Shown piece after piece: positions 46,785 through 58,949 of a stretch of 64,000 bases of DNA. How positions within the stretch are numbered: position 1 is the stretch's first letter; every line of letters starts with the position of its first letter. The DNA comes from Setaria digitata (lineage: Eukaryota > Nematoda > Chromadorea > Rhabditida > Setariidae). The stretch is taken from positions 3,668 through 67,667 of the forward strand of contig RCAB01000155.1 of assembly GCA_003640385.1 (NCBI GenBank), in the 5' to 3' direction. The notes under the pieces were generated by a model, which worked only from the letters and a program-made list of their open reading frames with translations, did no database searches and was not told the origin of the DNA. The translations under genes and the position numbers were made by a program.

Positions 46785-49700
46785 TCATTCCCAATCACAA
46801 TCGTCATTTTTATCAGTTCCATCATATTCATCACTTTCTTCTTTGCTCGGTGGTGGCGGTATTCGGGCACTCATATGTGCGAATGCTCCTTCAGTTAATC
46901 CTAATGGTCTTGTAGGTTCTCGATTTTCCGATTTCTTCCCAAACATTCCTAGAAAAGCTTTGTTAGACCACTAATATCAGTTGATTAACACATTTATAAA
47001 ATTATAAAATCATAAGAAAAAACTGGAAACTGCATTACCTTTACGTCTCTGTTCCAATGCTTTTGCCAGGGAAGACATCAAATCATCACCAGCCGAAGCA
47101 GGAAGGCTTCGTTTGGGCAAAACTGATGCATCTTCAGCAAGCACTTCCTCCTAAAAATAAACCGTAAGTTATACTTGATTAAACTGATTGCATTCTTGGA
47201 CTTCCGAGTGAATTTTTGAACTTACATTTATTTGCCGCTTTCAATGATTAATGAGAAATTCTGAGTGTATTGTAAATTTATTTACCTTCTTTCTTATGGA
47301 TCGTAGTTTCGCACCTTTTGCACCTCCTGCTCTACGTATAGCTTCCATTAAACTAGCCCTGTCATCATTAGGTGCTGATAATGGCTTCGATCGACTTGTA
47401 GCTGTAGTTTGCGTAGGAAGTTGGGATGGTGGTGGTGGTGGAGGCGGCGGCGGTGGAGGAGGAGGAGGAGGAGGAGGAGGAGGCAATGGTACTGCTGATG
47501 GTGATAGTGTCGGTGTAAGAGGTGGAGATGTGGTTTCTAAAAATGCAAAAAACTACAAGAAATATAACATGTAAAGGAAAAAGTTTTAATCGAGAGCTAG
47601 AAATTCCTGAGAAATTCTTATTCTTGATTTGCTGAATTACAGACCCTAATTTTCTCAAGTCAAGTTTATATGCGAAACCGGGAATAATGCATAACAAACA
47701 GAATAAGGAAAAGAAGATGAAGAAGAAAATAGGATGAAGCATTATGTTCATAACTTTATCAGGAAATAATCAAATAATGATGATGACGTGTTACAAAAGT
47801 AACAAATGAGCATTGTTAAAGCAACAAAAAAAAAAAAAAAAAAGCATCCCGTTTTTGCATCGCTCACATGAAAACAAATAAGGAATGGAGATGAATCTAA
47901 TCTAAAGGCAACAGCAAGTAGAAAACATATAGCACCTTAGGTGCATTTTAATAAATATTAATTTTATATGCCTTCCATGAAATACGCCAAATTTAGCTTT
48001 ACGATTGAGAAAGGTATAAACTGATATTTGGGAAGCAAACAAATATATGTGTAAGTCAAAATGATTTTCACGAAAAACACTCCAGATCAAAAGANAAAAA
48101 CATATAGCACCTTAGGTGCATTTTAATAATTATTAATTTTATATGCCTTCCATGAAATACGCCAAATTTAGCTTTACGATTAAGAAAGGTATAAACTGAT
48201 ATTTGGGAAGCAAATAAATATATGTGTAAGTCAAAATGATTTTCACGAAAAACACTCCAGATCAAAAGAAGCATAAACCAAAAAATACTAATCCATAATA
48301 AAAAAATGAAGCTAATGATTATTAAACACTAGAGTGACTGATATTTTAGATGCCCTCTCTCTTTCGATCTCTTTCTCTTTCTATTACCAGAAAAATATAT
48401 TAACAGTTTTAATGTTATATACAAGAAAAAGCAGTTCATGAATATGATTACATATTAGTAACATAATAATTCAACATTAACTCTAATTTCATTAATAATA
48501 TAGAACGAATTTAACTCTCTAACAAACCTTTTCCTGATATGGCTGCATCGACTGTTTCCGATACTTCTCTGATCCGAGCAGACGAACATGCCACTTCGTG
48601 CTTTACTACCATGTATGACGCCTTTTGTACATCTCCTGTTTCTGCAGTGAAAAATTCAGAACCGGCTAAACTGTTCTCAGTTGATATCGAAAAAACATTT
48701 TCTGCTCTCACCAATTCCACTTCATTTGATATTTCGTCCTTAATTTTTGCGTCTGGCATATCTTGTGATTCAGAATGGGTTACGTCATTTAATAGGTGCT
48801 GCACAACTGAAGAGTCAGGAGGAAGGCCTGGAATAGAATTTCTTTTTTTTTAAAACACATTTTTAAAGAATACAGCCAAGAATATTCATAATTAACCAAC
48901 TATTCACTACCAAAATTTCTATTTGTTGTCTAGACAACAATTGTCGAACCACGAAACTCTCAAAATGCTGACCTCTAATAAGAGCAGGTAAAAACAAGTA
49001 TAAATATCAACAACATACTCGATGAATTAAACAACAATTCTGGAAGACTAAAATTTTGAAGTGAACCGAATTCCGGCTGATACTGCAGCGGGTCAGTTTT
49101 CTGTTTCACGCTGATAGCCAAGGTTGAATCATCAACCATCGGCGTAATTTGTTGTACTTTCGATTCCGATTCTGCGCGCAACTGGAATATATTTCAAAAA
49201 TATCCAATAAAAATATTTCATTATAAAAACTATGAATCAAATGACAAATGACGCAATCTTTTTCTGGCAGTAAAAAAAATATTGCTAAATTCTCGTAAAT
49301 CATTAGCATGTTAGCTACAGTTTCATAGGTGAATAGATTTAAGTTTACCTCCATTTTTGTATTATCAAAGGGATCTATAAATCGATCATCTCTATAGACA
49401 TTCACAGTAGTGTTGAACAACAGTAAATCGGCAGCTGAATGCAATTCATTAGGAATCGGCCTAGCTGAAATACTATTCACTTTATATTCCCTTCTTTCCA
49501 AAATTTAGCAAATGAAGTTTCTGGACACTATGAATAAGTTTTAATATTTCTTTATGATTAAGTTTTAAAAAGGACTTAGTACTAAGCTTTCATCTGGTTA
49601 GAACATACAAACAAATTTTACCTGGATAACACAACAAGAAATTACACGTAATAGAAATATTGGAGATTCAAAGAAGCAGAAATAAAAATCATTTTTGGAC

Positions 49701-50245
49701 CATATGAACTCTACTTACTGAGTCTGTTCGGCTTCATTCGTCTTTCAGTGAACCGAAAATAATTTTCCTTTCCATCCAAAACTGCTGCAATATCTTTTTT
49801 CTTATCTGAATCATATCTCCGCTTTGGATTGAACTTCTTCAAAGCATTTGTACGTAATCCTCTACTCAAAATACATTGCTGATATTCGTTCTCAACATTT
49901 ACAAATTTACCAGGAGCGCATATAACAACTGCTGTGTTCATCTGGAAAGTCATGATACAGCTAAATCACTTTTTACTTCAAAACCCACTAAATATTAAAT
50001 TTAGTTCAAATAAATTTAAAATGCAAAATCAAATCTTTCTTAACCTCTCTGATTTGCTCGATTTTTTTGGCAACTCGTTTCACATCCATTTGTATTCGAT
50101 CAGTACGCTCACCAAAACGTTTTATCTTATTTGATAAACATTTGAATATTTCATCGGACAAATTAACTAGCTGTTCCAAGCTGAGTACAATTTGCTCCAC
50201 GGCCTCCTCATGGCTTGAATCATTCGGTATAATGCATATTGACAT
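46785..50245 (-). CDS. WASHC1: WASH complex subunit 1 (WASHC1; C. elegans DDL-2 type)
   Basis: Arp2/3 activator on endosomes, core of the WASH complex. Exons: 50245-50045, 49941-49719, 49493-49349, 49181-49019, 48827-48528, 47536-47286, 47150-47039, 46948-46785 (stop 46785-46787); about 519 residues (human about 468). The N-terminal WASH homology domain starts with EEAVEQIVLSLEQLVNLSDE and later has LLLFNTTVNVYRD, like the human LLLFNTTENLYKK. Then come a long acidic/serine linker, 19 consecutive prolines (about 363-381), a WH2 motif (ASLMEAIRRAGGAKGAKLRS), the central segment (DDLMSSLAKALEQRRKGMFG) and an acidic end with the Arp2/3-binding Trp (DDCDWE). Phases fit except between 49719 (phase 1) and 49493 (needs phase 2), so a micro-exon or base error is likely there. 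TTTTGCAG ends 15 nt before the first exon, a trans-splice-like site. Confidence 0.92.
47428..47484 (-). repeat. Poly-proline triplet tract in WASHC1
   Basis: 57 bases of uninterrupted GGN triplets on the plus strand (mixed ggt, gga, ggc) encode 19 prolines on the minus strand. The pure gga run at the 3' side could be length-polymorphic. Confidence 0.9.
47921..48269. other. Assembly join: 174-bp direct copies flanking N at 48095
   Basis: 47921-48094 and 48096-48269 match with a few substitutions (for example aaatatt against aattatt). They lie in the long WASHC1 intron between 48528 and 47536, so no exon is affected. Confidence 0.85.
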
Positions 50246-50263
50246 TCTTCATGCATCAATCTG
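50246..50263 (-). other. Probable spliced-leader acceptor of WASHC1
   Basis: Minus-strand CAGTTTTGCAG ends at 50261, leaving a 15-nt leader before the ATG at 50245. No upstream coding exon is needed. Inference from sequence only. Confidence 0.45.
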
Positions 50264-51909
50264 CAAAACTGAACACAGGTAGCTGTCACTCTGTTGCACC
50301 AACTAATTAACAAAAATTTCTTGTATTATACGATAAAAATACGACAAAAATTAATTTTGAATAATTAAATGATACTTTGATTTTCCAAAAAATAATTTAA
50401 AAAAAGGTTTCCTTCTTTTCTTTTTTTTTGCAGTTTCATCTTAAATTTATCTTAGCACGCTCTTGCTATAATGCTATAATATATTCAATAATCAGATTGA
50501 AGGACAATACATTCTAAGGAATGAACAGATATTAAAGGAACGATGTAAATATACGTTGTATACTTCCCTATTTAGTCTACAAAATGATATAGAATAAAAA
50601 CAAATTATTAGCATATTTTCAAAACTTTAAATCATTTCTTCAAGTTAAGAATTATAAAAAGCGTTATCATCCGAAAGAACAATTCATTCGTATCTTTTTT
50701 TTTTGTTGAATCATTTACTGTTGCTGTTTTCAGTGAATGAATGTTTGAAATCGCGCATTAATGGAATTCCCAATCGGTGACAGTTTTTTTTTTTGTTATT
50801 AATTGTAACTCATTAAAGTACTACTCTGAGGTGTTCAACTAAAACTGTTGTAAACTTCAGTGATTCATTCTAGATTCCCTTAGGATCTGCCAGAATAACT
50901 CACATTAAAAGTATTATAATCCATTCCAATTCCACTAAATAATCATAATAATTCATGAAAATTTGTAATTAACGTAATTAGTAATTAATGGATTAATGAA
51001 AACCATAAGTTACATCATGTTAGTAGATAGATCCCATCATGTCTACAATTTTTCTAACAAGTAGTTTATGGGAGAAATGTTATATTTTTCAATTAGCAAA
51101 AGTGTTGAAGATCTGCTGAAGAATTAATTTAAATAATCCTAACATGTGCACTGATCAAGCTGCAAATATATGAAGCGTAGGACATTCACGGACGTATTTT
51201 GCATCCGTTTTACTTATTCAACCAGCTGAAAATATATTACGATCATTAATAATGTTGCCTAAGCATTTTTATAATCTTACCATCATAAGCTAATATTTAT
51301 CTTTGAAAAAAAAAAAAAAAAAAAAGAAAAGAAAAAACAATTCCATAAGGAATATAATTAATTACAAAAGTTAACAGAAGGAAAAAAGTTTTGAAATAAC
51401 TTCGTTGTTTTATTTAAGTTTTGCTAACTTTTACATTCCAACGAGATACTCTTTCAGATTTTTAAGATAACAAATGTTATGTAGGATAAGAATAACGATC
51501 GCAAATTATCAATATGACAATTGAAGAAGTTAAGTTAACTGTAGAAGTAGAATGACTAAATCCAAATAATTATTCTATAAGTTCGCAACACACTACTATA
51601 TCTAACTGAATACGTTCTAAGAATTTTTTAAAATGAAAAAAAAAAAAAAAAAAGCAACAAGACAAAAAAAAGGAAGAATTTTTGGAAATTTTATTAAATA
51701 TAACCAGAAAAAAAGCTTGGAATTTCCATTACTATATTAGATAAAACCGGAAAAAAAAAAACTCAACACTTTCCGCCACTAAATGCACGTAACACGTAAA
51801 ATATTTGCAAAAGTTACGTGTAAATTAAGAATGGTGCAGAAATATGAATAAAATTGTGCAAAAGAAGCCAACTTCCAGAACTTAACTGATCGCCGTACAA
51901 TTTCCTGAA
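50264..51909. other. Divergent intergenic region
   Basis: Lies between WASHC1 (leftward) and the plus-strand models. AT-rich; no gene recognised. It probably holds both promoters. Confidence 0.5.
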
Positions 51910-52316
51910 ATGATAAGAGTGAGAAAAACAAATCAGAAAGAACATTGTGAAAATTCACATCCTAAAGTATTAATTAGAATTCTAATTGATAGTATTTCAG
52001 TACCGTTAGGTCTATTTTGTCATTTTGTGCTTCTCAATGTTATAATTTTGTTATGTAAAACGAAAAATAAGCAAAAAGTCAATGGAGCAATTTCGAAAAA
52101 TGTCGCCAATGCAACTGCAAATCAGGCAGTAAGTTTAATTAATAGCTATCATTTCAATTATTAACCATTTTTTTCTTGTTTCATTTTTTTTTTTCATTTT
52201 TTTTTTCAAATTAGTTTCACGTAATTATAATAATTTAGCAGGATTCTATTGTTAGCTCATTGAATCTTCGGCATATTCCTTTTACGATATTTTCACATCA
52301 TTCTTCAATAATTTGA
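51910..52316 (+). CDS. Possible small single-span membrane protein, not recognised
   Basis: Exon 51910-52128 has a good gtaagt donor at 52129 and can join in phase to 52239-52316 (stop TGA 52314-52316), giving 98 residues. The first exon is basic at its start and has one hydrophobic segment (about residues 23-50, with LGLFCHFVLLNVIILL), followed by a Lys-rich stretch. I do not recognise it. It could be chance open sequence or a 5' part of the next gene, although the phases do not join to the 52781 exon. Confidence 0.25.
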
Positions 52317-52780
52317 AAATTAAAATATGACGAAAACTTTTCATGAAACATATATTACATAATTAAATACTTTCCGTAACAATATGTTTAACTTGTAATT
52401 GATGCACATCCGTAAACTGAACGTACGCCTACACCTTTTTTTTTTTTGTACGTGTACTGGGGTACGTACGTGAACTGAACTGAACATCCGTTTTCGCTTT
52501 TTTTTTTTTTTTATTCAGTCTTCATTTTTAAATTTACCAGTCGTCACGTTTGGCCGTGTGATTATTATTCGAATCATCTTTCATCATATATTTACATGAT
52601 ATAGTATTTCATTCGTATGATCAGTTGTAGGAATCTAAGATATACATAAAAGATTATGATTCTTGATTGTGATTTCATTAAATTAAATTTTCTTTATCAA
52701 ATTTCATTATTTAGATATGAAATTAAGCTTCTCCATCGTATTTAAATTACATTAAACATTTTTATAATTGATAATTTTAA

Positions 52781-53806
52781 ATGGAAAAAGCACAGCCAAC
52801 GCTACCAACATGTGCAACTTCTACCACACCAACAGCACAAATGCATAATGATAAAGTGATACCAAAACAGCTATCAGTAGTAGCACTGCCAAAAATAGCT
52901 GCTCAAATGATTCCTCAACAAGGTACATAATTTAGCAAAATAAATAAATAAATAAATAAATAAAGAAAGAAAGAAAAAAGAAAATTCAATTCAATTCAAT
53001 TCCAATCGATACATTCTGCTCAAAAAAAAAAAAAATCGTTTTTGTTTTAGAAATATTTCAATTAGCATTTTTGCTCATCGTTCACGGAACATATTTCTTT
53101 TAGCAGAAAATAAAAATAAAAGTGCGAAATTTGAAATTAATAGAACACAGTCAGAAACAGAAGTGGAAAATGTATCACTGGTAGCATCAATACGAATTGA
53201 TAAAACTCAAGGAAGTATTTCACAGCGAGTAAGTTAGATGTTTTGGATATCAAAAAAGAAAAAAAAAAAAATGAAAAAAAATGAAAAAAATTTGAAAATA
53301 AAGAGAAGATTTTTTTTTTTTTTTTTTAAAGGAAAGTTCACCTAAAAATCTATTAAGTTCCTTTTTGCGATTAGTTTGATAAATTAAGTGCATGCTTCCG
53401 ATACATAAATTTAATTTAATTGAGTGAGTGAAGCACATAGTTTTAATATTAGTCAAGTTAGAACATATAATTCTTGCTTGAAATAAAATAATTTCTTAGC
53501 AATGAATAATAATTCAAAGCATATTTGTGCATCATTTGAATCCGAGTAATTGCAAGAAACATTGGAAGACCTGAGATGTAATTAATTAATTGTAATAATA
53601 AGACTAATGGTATTACTTTTTCCAACTTTCTTCTTTTTTTTTCAATTAATAATTCTGATAAATTATGAAGAGAAAGAGAAAAAAAAATATCAAAGGTAAA
53701 TCAGTTCTTTTGATGGATTCTTTTACAGGTAGATGATAGTGCTGATACCGGTGAATACGTGGATGATCTTCCGGAAGATCGTCAACGTAGCAGTGCCAGT
53801 GAATAA
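52781..53806 (+). CDS. Small hydrophilic protein, not recognised
   Basis: Three phase-consistent exons, 52781-52922, 53104-53228 and 53729-53806 (stop TAA 53804-53806), give 114 residues. Acceptors TTTTAG and TTTTACAG and donors gtacat and gtaagt are all present. The N-terminal third is rich in Thr, Pro and Ala (TCATSTTPTAQ); the middle has KFEINRTQSETEVENVSL; the end is acidic, then Ser-rich (GEYVDDLPEDRQRSSASE). There is no signal peptide or membrane segment. Codon-scale composition is clearly less AT-rich than the introns, which supports real coding. Function unknown; it may be an intrinsically disordered regulator. Confidence 0.65.
52939..53003 (+). repeat. Compound microsatellite in an intron
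   Basis: (aaat)n followed by (aaag)n and (aattc)n runs between the first two exons of the 114-residue gene. Confidence 0.8.
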
Positions 53807-54603
53807 ATTATGCTTGTTTAAATATGATTTATGAAATTTCTAAAATGCGTTCAAGTTAATTAAAAAACAACCCGATGAACGAACTGTTTCATATCAAAAA
53901 ACATTTTTAACCAACCATTTTCTCTAATATAATTTTATTTTTTTAACTTTTTTTTTTCTTAAATTTTTTAAAATTTAATCTTCCATCCGTGCTAAACTGT
54001 ACAGATTTCTCGCTTTCTCTAAGCTCTCTACTAGTGAAAAACTAATAATAATAATAATAATAACAGTAATAGAATAAAAGAGTAAAATAAAGAAATGAAA
54101 AAAAAAAAAAAAATTATACAAGTCTGTTTTTTCAAAATTATTTCAATACAAATTTGATAAATTTGTCATGTTACATCAAAAAAGAAGCAGTGTTTATGTT
54201 CAATTTGAAAGATTTCTGCAAATGCATATTCATCAAATATAACAGGAAATTAATTGTCATTGATAATTTTAAGTAATATTATAATTCCGGATAATCTGCA
54301 ATACCACATTCCTGCCGAAGCATTTCAGAAGAACGAAGCTTCGGGTACAAATCGATACATCTTAAAATATGATTTAATTATTTTTTTTTAATTTTAAAAA
54401 ATTTTAAATGGTATCTTTTTTTTTTTTTTTTTAAAAAAAAAGTATAACTGAAATCTATTTTAACAAAGGAAAAATAAATCATCATATCTAGGGAATTTTG
54501 TTTTCCCTTTCTACTCTTTCTTTTCTCTCTCTCTTTCGCTCACTTGTTTTATTTAATATTTTTAAATTTTCAAATTTTTTTCCTAATTTAAATAAATATT
54601 TAT
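53807..54603. other. Intergenic, convergent
   Basis: Between the 3' ends of two converging genes. Contains an (ataat)-like run near 54040 and poly-T. No gene seen. Confidence 0.55.
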
Positions 54604-57600
54604 TTACTTATTTATGGCTTGTCGACGAAGTGTTTGTGGAACAAATGGCGGTGGAAATTCCGTTATTCGTATAATGCTACATTCTTGAGGTAGTTCGGAC
54701 ATTACGGCACTACCATCATTCATTATATCAATCATTGCATGACCGCCCAATTTTAACCATGTACAATTTGCCTGCAAACATTTCAAAATGATATTTATCA
54801 CCAATTGATTTTTATTACATTACATTTATCGTTGTAATATTAACAGTTATCAATTAAGAATTATTTTACTTGAAAATTTTTAGTTGATAATCGATAACAA
54901 TCCATATCCAATTTGAAGATATAAAATGTTGGATCGAGACCAATATTTGGCACTAAACGACCACCATTCATCCAAATAAAAATGCGAACAAACCAGTATG
55001 CCGTAAATCCACCATCGAAACGTGATAGCCATAAAAATATGGATCCAAAATACAATAATATAAATCTAAAATTGAGCAATTATTATAAAAGAAAATTTAA
55101 TTCAAAATTTTTAAATATCGAAAAAGAGAAAAAAAAAAATCTTATTTTTAGAAAATTAATCCAAAAAAGGAAAGAAAACAGAATAAAACGACTATGACTA
55201 AAGACATTATTTATTAAGTATGAAATAAAAATTTCACCCTGAAATTACGAGTATAATCCTTTGTAGAACATTTCTCCAATGAGATGGATCAGCTGGTACA
55301 GTAGCATTCATCCAGCAAGTACGATCACGTTGTGCCAGCATGGATATGTAATTAATGGAAAGTTCACGTTCCGTAAGATGCCTAAAAAAAAAAAAAAAAA
55401 AAAAATTAAAAAAAAAATAAAAATTAGCATAAAAGAAAAAAATTCATTCTTTATTGGAATTTTCTTTCCCTCTAACTGCTTGGTGCATTAGTAAAAGTTA
55501 TTTGAAAATAAATAATTTCGGGAAAAAAGACTGAACAATGGGTGAAACTTACTTAACTGCCGAATCGTCCACTTTAATTAACATTGGATTATATGTTCCA
55601 TCGGGCAAAAATTCAATTGCACCAAGAAGACTTGTTTCATAGACCAGCATTTGACCTGTTCGCCTGGATAAGTTGATAAGAACTGGATAAGCTTTTGTGA
55701 AATTATTAGGCATTTTTAAACATGTTCAATAAGTTTCGTCTAAAATTTACCTAGATCATTTAATTAGATAAAGTGTAGCTAGTCTGCATTGATGCAACCT
55801 GGCTAGTACAGCACTGTTGTTAAAGATAAGATTATTCGTAAATTAAAATTAAAAAAGTGGATAATATTTTATTCTTAACAACTTAGGAATGAACAACTGT
55901 TCAAAGAAATATTTTTTTTTTTTTTATATACCTAAAAATGGAAGTGATAATTTTTTACCGTGTAAGCAAGAAGTAAAGTCCTTTATCATTTATCAGTGGA
56001 ACCGAACCGGGCCATACATTTAGATTGTGCGACGGATATTGCTTTATCAATGATTCCAGTCTTGCAATCCGAAGAAAAAAAAAAAAATTTTAGTGTTCTA
56101 AGAAATAATTGAAAATTCACTCCGGCAGCAAAAAAAAAAAAAAAAAAATTGGAAATGAAAAAATGAAATCGATAAAACATTGCTGCAATTACTAATCCGG
56201 GAAAAATATTAAGAAAGTTAAGGAATTATAATTTTTGTTAATTCATTCCTGAAAATTATTATTTAATTATAAGCATTTACAAAAAATAAATAAATTATTG
56301 GATTAAATGAAGTTTACACATGTATATGTGTATTTTATTTAATCCAATCGTTTATTTTTTTTTTTTCTAAATGCATATAATTAAATAATAATATTATATA
56401 CATAAAACATATACAGGAAAATATTCATATTTATGATACTTACCTGTCTATCCATATTAATTGCCGGGATTGTAATCGATCCTGGATCAGCAGGTAACAT
56501 TCGGACATCTAAAGCATTCCCATATTCTGGTGTGGTATAACCGCTGACGACAATATATCCGAAGGGTAAACCACCATATCCTGAAAATTACCAGGATGGT
56601 TTTCTGCATAATTAATTCCAATTATTTGCAAGTGAAGAACTCATTTACTTATTTGCAATCATTTAATTATTGGATCAAATGCATTATCATCTTTCTTGAA
56701 ATTTTTTTTTTTTTTTTTAATGGAATGGTATAAAAATAATAACAAAGTATAGAAGAAGATTGCGGAGGGAAGAGAATGGTAGATACTACGAAATAGCACA
56801 CAATTAGTGATTTAGAAAATGTGGAATTATATATAACTCATAGTAGTAGTAGTGATCGAGAGCTATGTCAGACATAGGGGGTAGTAAAAATTATGCAGTG
56901 CATTTATCAGTCTTATTGCAGGAAACTTTAGACACCTGCTATATTTAATTGATAAATTTTTTTAATTAAAAAAATTATAATATTCGAATAGGTCCTACGA
57001 TAATAAATAATAAATTTGTAACATTATTTTATTACTTTTGAGTTTTTAACAGAATTGAAAATACGCCTCGTGTCGATATGATATGTTTTTTTTTTTTTTT
57101 TTTCTTTTTTTTCCATTCATAATTAAAAAGACAAATTAATCACTTTTTTGTCGTCGTTTTACTTATATTAGAAAATAAAATTGTTTTAATTCTAAACATA
57201 TTCTATTTAATTTCCATTCCAGTTCTTTTCTTTCATTTTCATTTTTAATTTAACATTTCATTTAACTTAATTTTTCCTGCTTTTTTTTTGATTTTCTTCG
57301 AATGTTATTACAGGTAAAAAGAATCTAACCAACACGAAGTGCTTCAGAAGCATCAATCTTCCAATTTCGGCATAAAATTTCCGTTGTATCATTTGTTTCT
57401 TTAGTCATTAGTAGCAAATATTGCGTTAGCAATTTCATTTCATCATTGTACATCAGAAGGACACATTTCTTAGCAGTCAATGAATAAAAATCAACGATTT
57501 TACCAGGAAAAGTATCAAAATGTAAATTATACATTGACATCTAAAATTTTGTAATTTTAATTAATAAATTAATAAAGTGATAAAATGCTCAAATGGTTCA

Positions 57601-58141
57601 TGCAAATTATGCATTAACATCTGAAAAGTAATTATATGTACAATACAAATATATATAAAGACAACAACAAATTTGTAAAATAAATCAAAAATGTGCTAAA
57701 TTACACCGACGCTCCAATGGAAATGAATAATTTTTTAGTTATAAAATTTGTAATTAATTGCTTTAATGAAAATATGTAATTTTTTAGAATATAAACATCA
57801 CCTTTTTGCTATTTAGCATAATCAAAAATAAAAAGGAAATAAACAATGATTAATTTTAACGTTTAATTTGGCCAAATAATATTTTAAATGACTCGTTTCT
57901 TAGCTTTTTTAAAAATATCTTCAGCTTTACAATTATAAGAAAGCATTAATTAGCAATATAGACAGCGTAAGTTTAATTATCAGAGCTATGGTAATTATTG
58001 TAGTTAAATGTTATCAACCACCTTACTCGATCGTATTTACTTTCATTTTGTTTCAGCAATATTAATTAGCCAACAGCTAATTAATTTTAATTGATATCTT
58101 AATTCAACAATATAGCTAAATTTTCAATGATAATTTTTTCT

Positions 58142-58175
<34 letters not shown>

Positions 58176-58949
58176 AAAGTTAAAATCATTATGTTTAATA
58201 TTGTTGTAAAATTTTAGAGATGTCATTTTGTACTTTCCGAATTACTATAACTGACTGATTTAAGCAAATTTTCATTTTTTATTTTTTATACTGAAAATTG
58301 AAATTAAATTGGCAATACATACTTAACAAAAATACTTTACTTGAAATATTTTTATAAAAATTTTACAAATGAAAAATGAAATGCGCATACATTTAATTTT
58401 GCACAATCAAATATCCACAGTGCTAATTGTTGGGATATTTCAAAATCAACTGTTGCGCGAATGTATAAATTTGCTCCAACAATATAAATATACTGCAAAT
58501 AAAATATAATATTTTACAATATTTAAACTACTTTTAATTTAACTCTTTTGCTTGTAAAAAAGAGTTAATTTTATATATATATATATATATTATAAGACTA
58601 AAACCACTTTTAATATAACTTTTAAATCTCTTTTTTTTTAAAAAAAAAAAAAATTTTCTATCTGTTTCATAATACTATTGCAGTTTTTAATTCAACTCTA
58701 CCTTTTAACAAACCTAAATTACATATATACATTTAATTAGTATATATTTGATCACAACATGGTGTGTTAATCAATTTACCCGTCCATCCGGGCAAAGCGT
58801 ATAGGTATATATAATGTTGGGCATTTGAACTTTTGGTGTTCCGTAAAAAATTTCCCGCTGGCAAGCTACCATGAATGATTTCCTGTTCCGGTCTTCTTAT
58901 CTTTATCATACAACCAAAACAACTGGACCAGTTAATTTCAAGAAATTTA
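54604..58949 (-). CDS. Multi-exon membrane protein, not recognised
   Basis: Exons read on the minus strand: about 58949-58780, 58492-58391, 57540-57330, 56582 to about 56450, about 56069-55959, 55663-55553, 55381-55238, 55065-54870, 54771-54604 (stop 54604-54606). The last five fit in phase, as does the 57540-57330 to 56582 junction. Two upstream joins (58780 to 58492, and the start of the 56 kb exon) do not, so small exons are missing. About 370 residues are visible. Features: Cys-containing N-terminal part (SSCFGCMIKIRRPE), GGLPFGYIVVSGYTTPEYG, a probable luminal stretch with NATVPADPSHW, then a strong hydrophobic span (RFILLYFGSIFLWLSRFDGG) and a short tail. A possible first exon starts at ATG 59701-59699. 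It may be lineage-specific; I assign no function. Confidence 0.6.
56297..56348. repeat. Imperfect long hairpin in an intron
   Basis: attggattaaat (56297-56308) pairs with 56337-56348, and inside it tacacat pairs with atgtgta around a 4-nt loop. The whole forms a 52-nt two-stem hairpin. Confidence 0.6.

Noticed and set aside
47251..47574. Glycine-rich plus-strand protein
   Set aside because: Antisense of the poly-proline tract in WASHC1.
48539..48853. Plus-strand 104-codon frame
   Set aside because: Antisense of a WASHC1 exon that fits in phase with its neighbours.
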